Shown piece after piece: positions 1-5,793 of a DNA stretch of 6,230 nucleotides; position 1 is the stretch's first letter; each line of letters begins with the position of its first letter. Origin of the DNA: Methylobacterium sp. (lineage in GTDB: Bacteria > Pseudomonadota > Alphaproteobacteria > Rhizobiales > Beijerinckiaceae); the NCBI GenBank assembly GCA_021154065.1, contig JAJKJG010000302.1:1-6230 (forward strand), read 5' to 3'. The position numbers were made by a program, and so were the translations under genes. The notes beneath the pieces were generated by a model. That model was not told the DNA's origin, did no database searches, and was given only the letters and a program-made list of their open reading frames with translations.

Positions 1-1053
1 CCTCGCCGAACTCGCTGGCCGGGGCGCCGCCGCCTCGGTCTGGCCGTAGAACTCGTTGATGGTGAGCCCGAGCGCCTCCTGCCCCCAGGCGAAGGTCTCG
101 GCCCCGAGCGCCTCGCCCCCGGAGGCGACCGTGCGCAGGTCGAGGTCGAAGCGGCCGCGCGGATTGCCGACCGTGCGCAGCATGCGCAGCGCGGTCGGGG
201 GAATGAAGGTGTTGCGTACCTTGAGATCGGCCATGAGCCGAAGCGCCGCCTCGGGATCGAACTTTTCGAATTTGCGCGCCACCACCGGCACGCCGAAGTG
301 CAGGCCCGGCAGGAGGATGTTGAGGAGGCCGCCCGCCCAGGCCCAATCGGCCGGCGTCCACAGGCGGTCGCCCGGTTGCGGCAGGAATTCGTGCGGCATG
401 TGCACGCCCGGCAAGTGCCCGAGCACGACGCGGTGGCCGTGCAGCGCGCCCTTGGGCTGGCCGGTCGTGCCCGATGTGTAGATGATGAGGGCCGGGTGGT
501 CCGGCCCGGTGTCGGCGGGCGCGAAGTCGGGGCTCGCCCGCTCCAGCGCCGCACTCAAGCCGAGCACCTCGCCGTCCGGCCCGTCCGCCGAGAGTACGAG
601 CGAGAGGTCCGGCAGGTCGGACCGAAGCGGGCCGACTTTTTCGACCCCGGCCGCGTTGGTGACGAGCGCCCTCACCCCGGCGTCCTTGAGGCGGAAGCTC
701 AGCGCATCGGCGCCGAACAGGACTGCGAGCGGCAGGGCGACGGCCCCAAGCTTGTAGATCGCCACATGCGCGATCGGGATCGCCGCACCCTGGGGCAGCA
801 GCACGGCGACGCGGTCGTCTCGCCTGACGCCGCGCCGCGCCAGCACGTTGGCGAGCCGGTTCGATTGCTCGCGCAAGCCGCTATAGGTGAGGACATCCAC
901 CCGGCCGTCGGCCGTCACATCGAGGATCGCGGGCCGGTCCGGCTCGGCGCGCGCCCAGCGGTCGCACACATCGACACCGATGTTGTAGCGCGCCGGGATG
1001 GTCCAGCGGAACGCGGCGATGAGGCGGTCGTAGTCGCGGATGTCGGGGATCAT
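1..1053 (-). CDS. AMP-forming acyl-CoA synthetase, N-terminal 351 codons (3' end outside window)
   Basis: An adenylate-forming enzyme that would activate a carboxylic acid with ATP and then transfer it to CoA. The visible part starts MIPDIRDYDRLIAAF and carries the ATP-binding P-loop TSGTTGQPKG at residues 193-202. It also has the TPADWAW segment with W237 and the YGQTE adenylate-binding motif at 336-340, in the order usual for the ANL superfamily. The wording around these motifs (ADWAWAGG, INEFYGQTE) resembles medium-chain or acetyl-type acyl-CoA synthetases of alphaproteobacteria, but the substrate cannot be read from sequence. Family members are usually about 540 residues, so the hinge and the C-terminal catalytic lysine lie beyond the left edge. 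The ATG at 1053-1051 is chosen because AGGAGA sits 7 bases upstream. It is divergent from putA. The last 11 visible codons do not look like the family (see findings), so truncation or an assembly fault near the edge is possible. Confidence 0.9.
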   Translation of the reverse strand, partial: MIPDIRDYDRLIAAFRWTIPARYNIGVDVCDRWARAEPDRPAILDVTADGRVDVLTYSGLREQSNRLANVLARRGVRRDDRVAVLLPQGAAIPIAHVAIYKLGAVALPLAVLFGADALSFRLKDAGVRALVTNAAGVEKVGPLRSDLPDLSLVLSADGPDGEVLGLSAALERASPDFAPADTGPDHPALIIYTSGTTGQPKGALHGHRVVLGHLPGVHMPHEFLPQPGDRLWTPADWAWAGGLLNILLPGLHFGVPVVARKFEKFDPEAALRLMADLKVRNTFIPPTALRMLRTVGNPRGRFDLDLRTVASGGEALGAETFAWGQEALGLTINEFYGQTEAAAPRPASSAR

Positions 1054-1177
1054 CACAGGTTCTCCTGCGACACAGACCTTGGACGTTAACAAAGCCTCGG
1101 CCGTGAGGCCATCAACAGCGTCCCGTCGAAAAACCGCGCATCCGATCGTATCTCATGGAGAGCGCCTGAGAAAAATC
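1054..1177. promoter_or_regulatory. Divergent intergenic region between the acyl-CoA synthetase gene and putA
   Basis: This 124-bp spacer must hold the promoters of both outward-facing genes. On the minus strand a weak sigma-70-like pair can be proposed: TTGATG (1115-1110) and TGTTAA (1091-1086) with an 18-bp spacer, which would give a leader of about 25 bases to the acyl-CoA synthetase ATG. An imperfect inverted repeat, GCCTC-N6-GAGGC (1094-1109), sits exactly between these hexamers and could be an operator. For putA no convincing promoter is seen. Its ATG at 1178 has only a GGAGAG at 1157-1162 (15 bases away, long) and a weak GAG at 1168-1170. TCTCA (1151-1155) and TGAGA (1167-1171) form a second short inverted repeat over the putA ribosome binding region. 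No regulator gene is adjacent. All of this is inference from short matches. Confidence 0.35.
1061..1066 (-). promoter_or_regulatory. Ribosome binding site of the acyl-CoA synthetase gene
   Basis: On the minus strand this reads AGGAGA, a near-consensus Shine-Dalgarno sequence, 7 bases before the ATG at 1053-1051. It fixes the start of the acyl-CoA synthetase. Confidence 0.7.
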
Positions 1178-4100
1178 ATGTCCGTGGCCGCCCCTGCCCT
1201 GCCCGTCTTCGACGCGCCCTACGCCGAGGACGACGCCGCCGTCGCCCGACGTCTGCTCGCGGAAGCGCCGCTCCCGCCCGAGCGCGAGCGCCGCATCGAC
1301 GACGCCGCGACGCGCCTGATCGAGGCGATCCGCGAACAGCGGGGCGGGCTTGGCGGCGTCGAGGACATGCTGCGCGAGTACGCGCTCTCCACCAAGGAGG
1401 GCCTCGCCCTCATGGTCCTGGCCGAGGCGCTGCTGCGCGTACCGGACGCCGCCACCGCCGACTGGCTGATCGAGGACAAGCTCGGCCAGGGGGACTTCGT
1501 CCACCATGCCGCGACGTCGGACGCTTTTCTCGTCAACGCCTCCGCCTGGGCGCTTGGCGTCTCGGCGCGGATCATCCAGCCGGGCGAGACGCCCGAGGGC
1601 CTCTTGGAAACGCTCGCCAAACGCCTCGGCGTGCCGGCCTTGCGCGCCGCCGCCCGTCAGGCCATGCGCGTCATGGGCAACCATTTCGTGCTCGGCCAGA
1701 CGATCGCGGACGCGCTCCGCCGCGCCCACGCCGGCGCTGGGCGGCTCGACCGCTACTCCTTCGACATGCTGGGCGAGGGCGCGCGCACGGCCGCGGACGC
1801 GGCGCCCTACTTCGACGCCTACGCCGGAGCCATTGAGGCCATCGGCCGGTCGGCCGGCGACGCCCCCCTGCCCGACCGGCCCGGCATCTCGGTCAAGCTC
1901 TCAGCCCTCCACCCCCGCTACGAGGCGGTGAGCCGCGCGCGCGTCATGCGCGAACTCGTGCCGCGCGTCATCGAACTCGCCGCGGCCGCCAAGACTTATG
2001 ACCTGAATTTCACCGTCGACGCCGAGGAGGCGGACCGCCTCGAACTGTCGCTCGACGTGATCGCCGCCGCACTCGCCGCTCCGTCGCTGGCCGGCTGGGG
2101 CGGCTTCGGGCTCGCGGTCCAGGCCTACCAGAAGCGCGCGCCCGCCGTGATCGATTTTCTGGCGGACCTCGCCGGGCGGCTCAACCGCCGTCTCATGGTG
2201 CGTCTCGTCAAGGGCGCGTATTGGGACACCGAGGTCAAGCGCGCCCAGGAGCGCGGGCTCGACGACTACCCTGTCTTCACCCGCAAGGCGATGACGGACC
2301 TCAACTACCTGGCCTGCGCCGACAAGCTGCTGGGCCTGCGTCCGCGCCTGTTCCCGCAGTTCGCGACCCACAACGCGCTGACCGTCGCCTCCATTGTGGA
2401 GCGGGCGGGCGGGGTCCAGGATTACGAGTTCCAGCGCCTGCACGGCATGGGCGAAGCGCTCTACGGCGCGCTGGTCAAGGCCCATCCGGACGCGGCCTGC
2501 CGCGTCTACGCGCCCGTCGGCGGGCATCGCGACCTCCTCGCCTATCTGGTGCGCCGGCTTCTGGAAAACGGAGCCAACTCGTCGTTCGTCTCGTTGGCGG
2601 CGGACCCGTCCGTCCCCGTCGAAACGCTTCTGAAGCGCCCGGCCGCGGTCATCGGCACGCCGCAGGCGGCGCGCCATCCCAACCTGCCCCTGCCGCGCGG
2701 CCTTTATGCGCCGGAGCGCCCGAATTCGCGCGGCGTCGAGTTCGGCTGCCGCGCCGCCTTGCGCGGATTGCTCCGGGAGATCGAGACCGGCGCATCGCCG
2801 CCCTCTCACCAGCTCCAGGGAGGGGAAGCCTGGGCCGCGCCCATCATCGACGGCAAGCGGGGCGCAGGGCCGGAGCGCGCTGTCGCAAGCCCGATCGACG
2901 GCGCGGTCATCGGCCAAGTCTGGGAGGCGTCGCCCGAAACCGCCGACCGGGCGATGGCGGCGGCCCGCGCGGGCTTTCCCGCCTGGGACCGCACGCCGGC
3001 CGAGCGCCGCGCCGCCGCCCTGGAGCGCGCCGCCGACCTCTTGGAGGCTCGGCGCGGACGGCCCATCCATCTGCTGCAAGTCGAGGGCGGCAAGACCCTC
3101 GACGACGCCCTCTCCGAAGTCCGCGAAGCCGTGGACTTCTGCCGCTACTACGCCGCGCACGGCCGCGCGCTGTTCGGGGAGGGCCGGCGCATGCCCGGCC
3201 CGACCGGCGAGACCAATGTCTTGCGCCTACGCGGGCGGGGCGTCTTCGTCGCCGTCTCGCCCTGGAACTTCCCGCTCGCGATCTTTTTGGGGCAGGTCGC
3301 GGCGGCGCTCATGGCCGGCAATGCCGTCGTGGCGAAGCCCGCCGAGCAGACGCCTCTGATCGCCGCCGAGGCCGTGCGCCTCCTGCACGAGGCGGGCGTG
3401 CCGGCGTCCGCGCTCCATCTCGCGCCGGGCGACGGCCGCGTCGGCGCGCGCCTCGTCGAGCACCCGGACGCGGCCGGCGTCGTCTTCACCGGCTCGACCG
3501 AGGTCGCGCGGCTCATCAACCGGGCGCTCGCCGCCAAGGACGGGCCGATCGTGCCGTTCATCGCCGAGACCGGGGGCGTCAACGCCATGATCGTGGACGC
3601 GACGGCGCTGCCCGAGCAGGTTGCCGACGATGTGGCGGCCTCCGCCTTCCGCTCCGCCGGCCAGCGCTGCTCGGCCCTGCGGCTGCTCTGCGTCCAGGAG
3701 GACGTGGCCCACCGCATGATCGCCATGATCGTGGGCGCGGCCCGCGAACTGAAGCTCGGCGACCCGCGCGAGCCCTCGACTCACGTCGGCCCGGTGATCG
3801 ACGCCGAGGCGAAGGCCCGGCTCAAGGCGCACATCGCCCGGATGCGGCGCGAGGCCGTGGTGCGATATGCAGGCGAGGCTCCGCCGCGCGCGCCCACCTC
3901 TCCCGAGGGGAGAGGCCGAGACAGCGGCAGCCGTCCGGGTGAGCGGAGAGACTTTTCCGGAGAGGGCTCGTCGGCCACGCGATCCGTTCTGCACGGGCTC
4001 GCGCCTCACCCGGTCGCCGCCTCCGGCGGCGCTCGACCCCTCCCCCTGGGAGAGAAAGTCTCGCCCTTCCGAGGCGGGGAACAAAGCCTGTTCGTCGCCC

Positions 4101-4492
4101 CGCACGTCTTCGAACTGGAAAAACCCGAGGCGCTCGCGGAAGAAGTGTTCGGCCCGATCCTGCATGTGGTCCGCTATCGCGCCGACCGGCTTGACCAGAT
4201 TCTCAAAGCGATCGCGGGCACGGGCTACGGCCTGACGCTCGGCGTCCACTCGCGCATCGACGACATGGTCGAGCGCGTCGTGGAGCGGCTGCCGGTCGGC
4301 AACGTGTACGTGAACCGCAATATGATCGGCGCGGTGGTCGGCGTGCAGCCGTTCGGCGGGCATGGCCTGTCCGGCACGGGGCCGAAGGCCGGCGGGCCGC
4401 ATTATCTCCTGCGCTTCGCCACCGAGCAGACCGTGACGATCAACACCGCCGCGGCCGGCGGCAACGCAAGCCTTCTGGCGATGGAGGGGTAG
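1178..4492 (+). CDS. putA: Bifunctional proline dehydrogenase / L-glutamate gamma-semialdehyde dehydrogenase PutA (short type, no DNA-binding domain)
   Basis: Oxidises proline with FAD to pyrroline-5-carboxylate, then its hydrolysed semialdehyde with NAD+ to glutamate. Reading starts MSVAAPALPVF and gives 1104 residues. The proline dehydrogenase barrel (about 170-475) has K240 (SVKLSALHPRYE), D281 (TVDAEEADRLE), Y348 (VKGAYWD), Y444 and R459-R460 (RRLLENGANSSF). These match E. coli PutA K329, D370, Y437, Y540 and R555-R556. The aldehyde dehydrogenase part (about 560-1090) has N697 (SPWNFP), FTGST at 770-774, catalytic E797 (AETGG) and C831 (AGQRCSALR), and PFGGHGLSGTG near 1058. The N-terminal ribbon-helix-helix domain and C-terminal extension of long PutAs are absent, so it should be an enzyme only, peripheral to the membrane by family analogy. 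An upstream ATG at 1040 in frame is rejected because it lies inside the divergent gene. Residues about 903-968 are a foreign-looking in-frame insert; without it the length is about 1038, normal for this class. Confidence 0.97.
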   Translation: MSVAAPALPVFDAPYAEDDAAVARRLLAEAPLPPERERRIDDAATRLIEAIREQRGGLGGVEDMLREYALSTKEGLALMVLAEALLRVPDAATADWLIEDKLGQGDFVHHAATSDAFLVNASAWALGVSARIIQPGETPEGLLETLAKRLGVPALRAAARQAMRVMGNHFVLGQTIADALRRAHAGAGRLDRYSFDMLGEGARTAADAAPYFDAYAGAIEAIGRSAGDAPLPDRPGISVKLSALHPRYEAVSRARVMRELVPRVIELAAAAKTYDLNFTVDAEEADRLELSLDVIAAALAAPSLAGWGGFGLAVQAYQKRAPAVIDFLADLAGRLNRRLMVRLVKGAYWDTEVKRAQERGLDDYPVFTRKAMTDLNYLACADKLLGLRPRLFPQFATHNALTVASIVERAGGVQDYEFQRLHGMGEALYGALVKAHPDAACRVYAPVGGHRDLLAYLVRRLLENGANSSFVSLAADPSVPVETLLKRPAAVIGTPQAARHPNLPLPRGLYAPERPNSRGVEFGCRAALRGLLREIETGASPPSHQLQGGEAWAAPIIDGKRGAGPERAVASPIDGAVIGQVWEASPETADRAMAAARAGFPAWDRTPAERRAAALERAADLLEARRGRPIHLLQVEGGKTLDDALSEVREAVDFCRYYAAHGRALFGEGRRMPGPTGETNVLRLRGRGVFVAVSPWNFPLAIFLGQVAAALMAGNAVVAKPAEQTPLIAAEAVRLLHEAGVPASALHLAPGDGRVGARLVEHPDAAGVVFTGSTEVARLINRALAAKDGPIVPFIAETGGVNAMIVDATALPEQVADDVAASAFRSAGQRCSALRLLCVQEDVAHRMIAMIVGAARELKLGDPREPSTHVGPVIDAEAKARLKAHIARMRREAVVRYAGEAPPRAPTSPEGRGRDSGSRPGERRDFSGEGSSATRSVLHGLAPHPVAASGGARPLPLGEKVSPFRGGEQSLFVAPHVFELEKPEALAEEVFGPILHVVRYRADRLDQILKAIAGTGYGLTLGVHSRIDDMVERVVERLPVGNVYVNRNMIGAVVGVQPFGGHGLSGTGPKAGGPHYLLRFATEQTVTINTAAAGGNASLLAMEG
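3898..3943 (+). repeat. Left copy of the inverted module in the putA insert
   Basis: Runs from CTCTCCC through GGGGAGAGG to CCGGGTGAG. It aligns, with an internal gap of a few bases, to the reverse complement of 4005-4054. Shared blocks are CTCTCCC at one end, a G-rich run followed by CGAG, and CCGGGTGAG at the other end. Confidence 0.7.
4005..4054 (-). repeat. Right, inverted copy of the module in the putA insert
   Basis: Read on the minus strand it begins CTCTCCC, continues with a G-rich run and TCGAG, includes the GCCGCC/GGCGGC hairpin, and ends CCGGGTGAG, mirroring 3898-3943. It is a few bases longer than the left copy because of the extra hairpin sequence. About 61 bp separate the two copies. 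Confidence 0.7.
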
Positions 4493-4588
4493 GGCGCCCC
4501 CCGTGTTCCACGAATCCCTGGCCGCTCGATTCCCTTGCGAAGAGCAGATGCGGTTGACAGTTGCGCGCGTCAGGACCATGCCGCGCCC
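4493..4588 (+). promoter_or_regulatory. putA-folP intergenic region with a candidate -35 box
   Basis: These 96 bp follow the putA stop. A perfect 8-bp palindrome GGGCGCCC (4493-4500) directly abuts the stop, but it has no loop and no T-run, so it is not a recognisable rho-independent terminator. Read-through from putA is therefore possible. TTGACA at 4554-4559 is a perfect sigma-70 -35 hexamer. At 17-bp spacing the -10 position reads CATGCC, a poor match. If used, transcription would begin close to the folP ATG. AGGA at 4572-4575 is the only visible ribosome binding candidate, 13 bases from that ATG. Confidence 0.3.
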
Positions 4589-5431
4589 ATGCCGTCCGCA
4601 AGACCTCTCCCCCATGGCGTCGGAACGCTGACGCTGGGTGCGCGCACCCTCGTGATGGGCATCGTCAACGTGACGCCGGATTCGTTTTCCGACGGCGGCG
4701 TCCACGCCCGAGCCGAGGACGCCGTGGCGGGTGCGCGGCGAATGGCGGCGGAGGGAGCCGACATCCTCGACATCGGCGGCGAATCGACCCGCCCCGGCCA
4801 TGTCAGCGTCGCAGCCGAAGACGAATGGGCGCGGGTCGCGCCCGTGCTGGCTGCGCTGTCGCACTGCGAAGTCGCCTTGCCGCCGGTATCGATCGACACC
4901 TGGAAGGCCGACGTAGCGCGCCGCGCCGTGGCGGCGGGCGCGTCGATCGTCAATGACGTATGGGGCTTTCAGCGCGATCCGGCCATCGCCCACGTCGCGG
5001 CCGAGACCGGCGCGGCGGCGATCCTGATGCACAACCGCGAGCGCATCGATCCTGCGATCGACATCGTCGCGGACATTTTAGGTTTCCTCGACCGCTCGGT
5101 CCGCATCGCCGTCGCGGCGGGCGTGCCAGAGAACCGCATCGTTCTCGACCCCGGCATCGGTTTCGGCAAGACCCCGGAGCAGAGTTTTCGGGCGTTGGCG
5201 GCGCTGGGGCGGCTGAAGGCGCTCGGGTTCCCGGTCCTGCTCGGCGTCTCGCGCAAATCGTTCATCGGGCGGCTGTTCGAGCCGCCGCCGCCGCCCGCCG
5301 AGCGCGGGCCGGGCACCCTCGCGGCCAACGCGTACGGCGCGCTTCATGGGGCCGACATCGTGCGGGTGCACGACGTGGCCGCGACCGTTCAGGCCCTGCG
5401 CGTGCTCGACGCCATCCGGAGGGCCGCGTGA
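4589..5431 (+). CDS. folP: Dihydropteroate synthase FolP
   Basis: Cytosolic TIM-barrel enzyme that condenses hydroxymethyl-dihydropterin pyrophosphate with p-aminobenzoate to form dihydropteroate; it is the sulfonamide target. All signature blocks are present in the 280-residue product: IVNVTPDSFSDGG (25-37, N27), the flexible loop GESTRPG (64-70), SIDT with D103, IVND with N122, LDPGIGFGK with D187, SRKSF with K223 and RVHD with R259 and H261. These correspond to the known pterin, pABA and phosphate contacts in E. coli FolP (D96, N115, D185, K221, R255, H257). The ATG at 4589 is chosen because it gives the usual length. A TTG at 4535 would add 18 residues with no family likeness. A run of five prolines follows K223 in a variable loop (GRLFEPPPPPAERG). 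Leu164 is encoded by TTA, an uncommon codon in DNA this G/C-rich. The stop overlaps the folB start by four bases. Confidence 0.96.
   Translation: MPSARPLPHGVGTLTLGARTLVMGIVNVTPDSFSDGGVHARAEDAVAGARRMAAEGADILDIGGESTRPGHVSVAAEDEWARVAPVLAALSHCEVALPPVSIDTWKADVARRAVAAGASIVNDVWGFQRDPAIAHVAAETGAAAILMHNRERIDPAIDIVADILGFLDRSVRIAVAAGVPENRIVLDPGIGFGKTPEQSFRALAALGRLKALGFPVLLGVSRKSFIGRLFEPPPPPAERGPGTLAANAYGALHGADIVRVHDVAATVQALRVLDAIRRAA
5418..5423 (+). promoter_or_regulatory. Ribosome binding site of folB, inside the end of folP
   Basis: GGAGGG lies within the last codons of folP, four bases before the GTG at 5428. The strong match supports that GTG as the folB start, and its place inside folP fits translational coupling. 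Confidence 0.65.
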
Positions 5432-5793
5432 GCGACCGCATCATCCTCAAGGGGCTCCAGGTCTTCGCCCGCCACGGCGTCCTGCCGGAGGAGAAACGGC
5501 TCGGACAACGCTTCGTGGTCGACGTGGTCGCGCATCTCGACCTGCGCCCGGCGGGCCGGAGCGACGACTACGCCCAAACCGTCTGCTACGACGCGCTGAC
5601 CAAAACCGTGACGGAAGCCCTCACGGAAAAGCGGTTCTATCTGATCGAGGCGGCGGCCGAGGCCGTGGCGAGCGCGGTGCTCAAAACCTTTCCGCTTGTG
5701 GAGCGCGTGATGGTCGAGGTCCGAAAACCCTCAGCCGCCATCGACGCGGTGTTCAAGCACGTGGCGGTTGCGGTCGAGCGGGCGCGTGGCTGA
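5428..5793 (+). CDS. folB: Dihydroneopterin aldolase FolB
   Basis: Cleaves 7,8-dihydroneopterin to 6-hydroxymethyl-7,8-dihydropterin and glycolaldehyde, giving the pterin used by FolK. The 121-residue product has the normal family length. It shows HGVLPEEKRLGQ near the N terminus, with E22 aligning to the substrate-binding glutamate of S. aureus DHNA. LIEAAAE carries the pterin-anchoring E74, and EVRKPSAAI carries the catalytic lysine K100. The GTG start overlaps the folP stop in the sequence GTGA and is served by GGAGGG four bases upstream. The family forms octamers in the cytosol. The 3' end overlaps the folK start by eight bases, so the three genes very likely form one transcript. A related enzyme, FolX epimerase, is a possible alternative, but the folP/folK context and the conserved E22/K100 favour FolB. 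Confidence 0.95.
   Translation: MSDRIILKGLQVFARHGVLPEEKRLGQRFVVDVVAHLDLRPAGRSDDYAQTVCYDALTKTVTEALTEKRFYLIEAAAEAVASAVLKTFPLVERVMVEVRKPSAAIDAVFKHVAVAVERARG

Larger units (their letters stand above)
3884..4081. repeat. Palindromic repeat-like element inserted in frame within putA
   Basis: Between VVRYAGEAP and EQSLFVAPHVFEL the PutA reading departs from the family for about 66 codons and becomes rich in Arg, Gly, Pro and Ser (PTSPEGRGRDSGSRPGER, LAPHPVAASGGARPLPLGEK). The DNA there is highly structured: a perfect hairpin CCTCTCCC-GAG-GGGAGAGG (3897-3915), a second perfect hairpin CGCCGCC-TCC-GGCGGCG (4015-4031), an imperfect one ending GGGAGAG (4048-4054), GAGACTTT (3948-3955) mirrored by AAAGTCTC (4055-4062), and GGGCTCG directly repeated (3964-3970, 3995-4001). 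Such G/C-rich palindromic modules are familiar from intergenic regions of alphaproteobacteria. Here the element has no stop in the putA frame and a length divisible by three. Boundaries are approximate, within about 10 bp. The sequence shows the structure; calling it a mobile or REP-like element is inference. Confidence 0.75.

Noticed and set aside
298..1089. A 263-codon plus-strand open frame opposite the acyl-CoA synthetase
   Set aside because: The minus-strand frame carries the P-loop and YGQTE motifs; the plus-strand product shows no domain and is a shadow.
1040..1177. An in-frame 46-codon N-terminal extension of PutA from ATG 1040
   Set aside because: It would overlap the start of the divergent acyl-CoA synthetase gene, covers the likely promoter region and has no PutA-like sequence; ATG 1178 gives a normal N terminus.
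2801..2824. CCCTC...GAGGG inverted repeat in the PutA linker as a second insertion
   Set aside because: Arms are only five bases, and the linker between the two enzyme domains has a normal length, so no insert is indicated.
1901..3160. A 419-codon open frame on the minus strand inside putA
   Set aside because: Antisense to the conserved proline dehydrogenase domain, with no family features or ribosome binding site; a compositional shadow.
2221..3942. A 573-codon open frame on the plus strand in another frame of putA
   Set aside because: The product is almost entirely Arg, Ala, Gly and Pro, and the putA frame over the same bases is clearly the coding one.
4493..4500. GGGCGCCC palindrome after putA as a terminator
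   Set aside because: It has no loop and no following T-run, so it cannot form a standard rho-independent terminator.
3227..5032. A 601-codon open frame on the minus strand across the end of putA and the start of folP
   Set aside because: It lies antisense to two genes with complete catalytic motifs. Its product is Arg/Gly/Asp-rich without recognisable domains, as expected for shadow frames in G/C-rich DNA.
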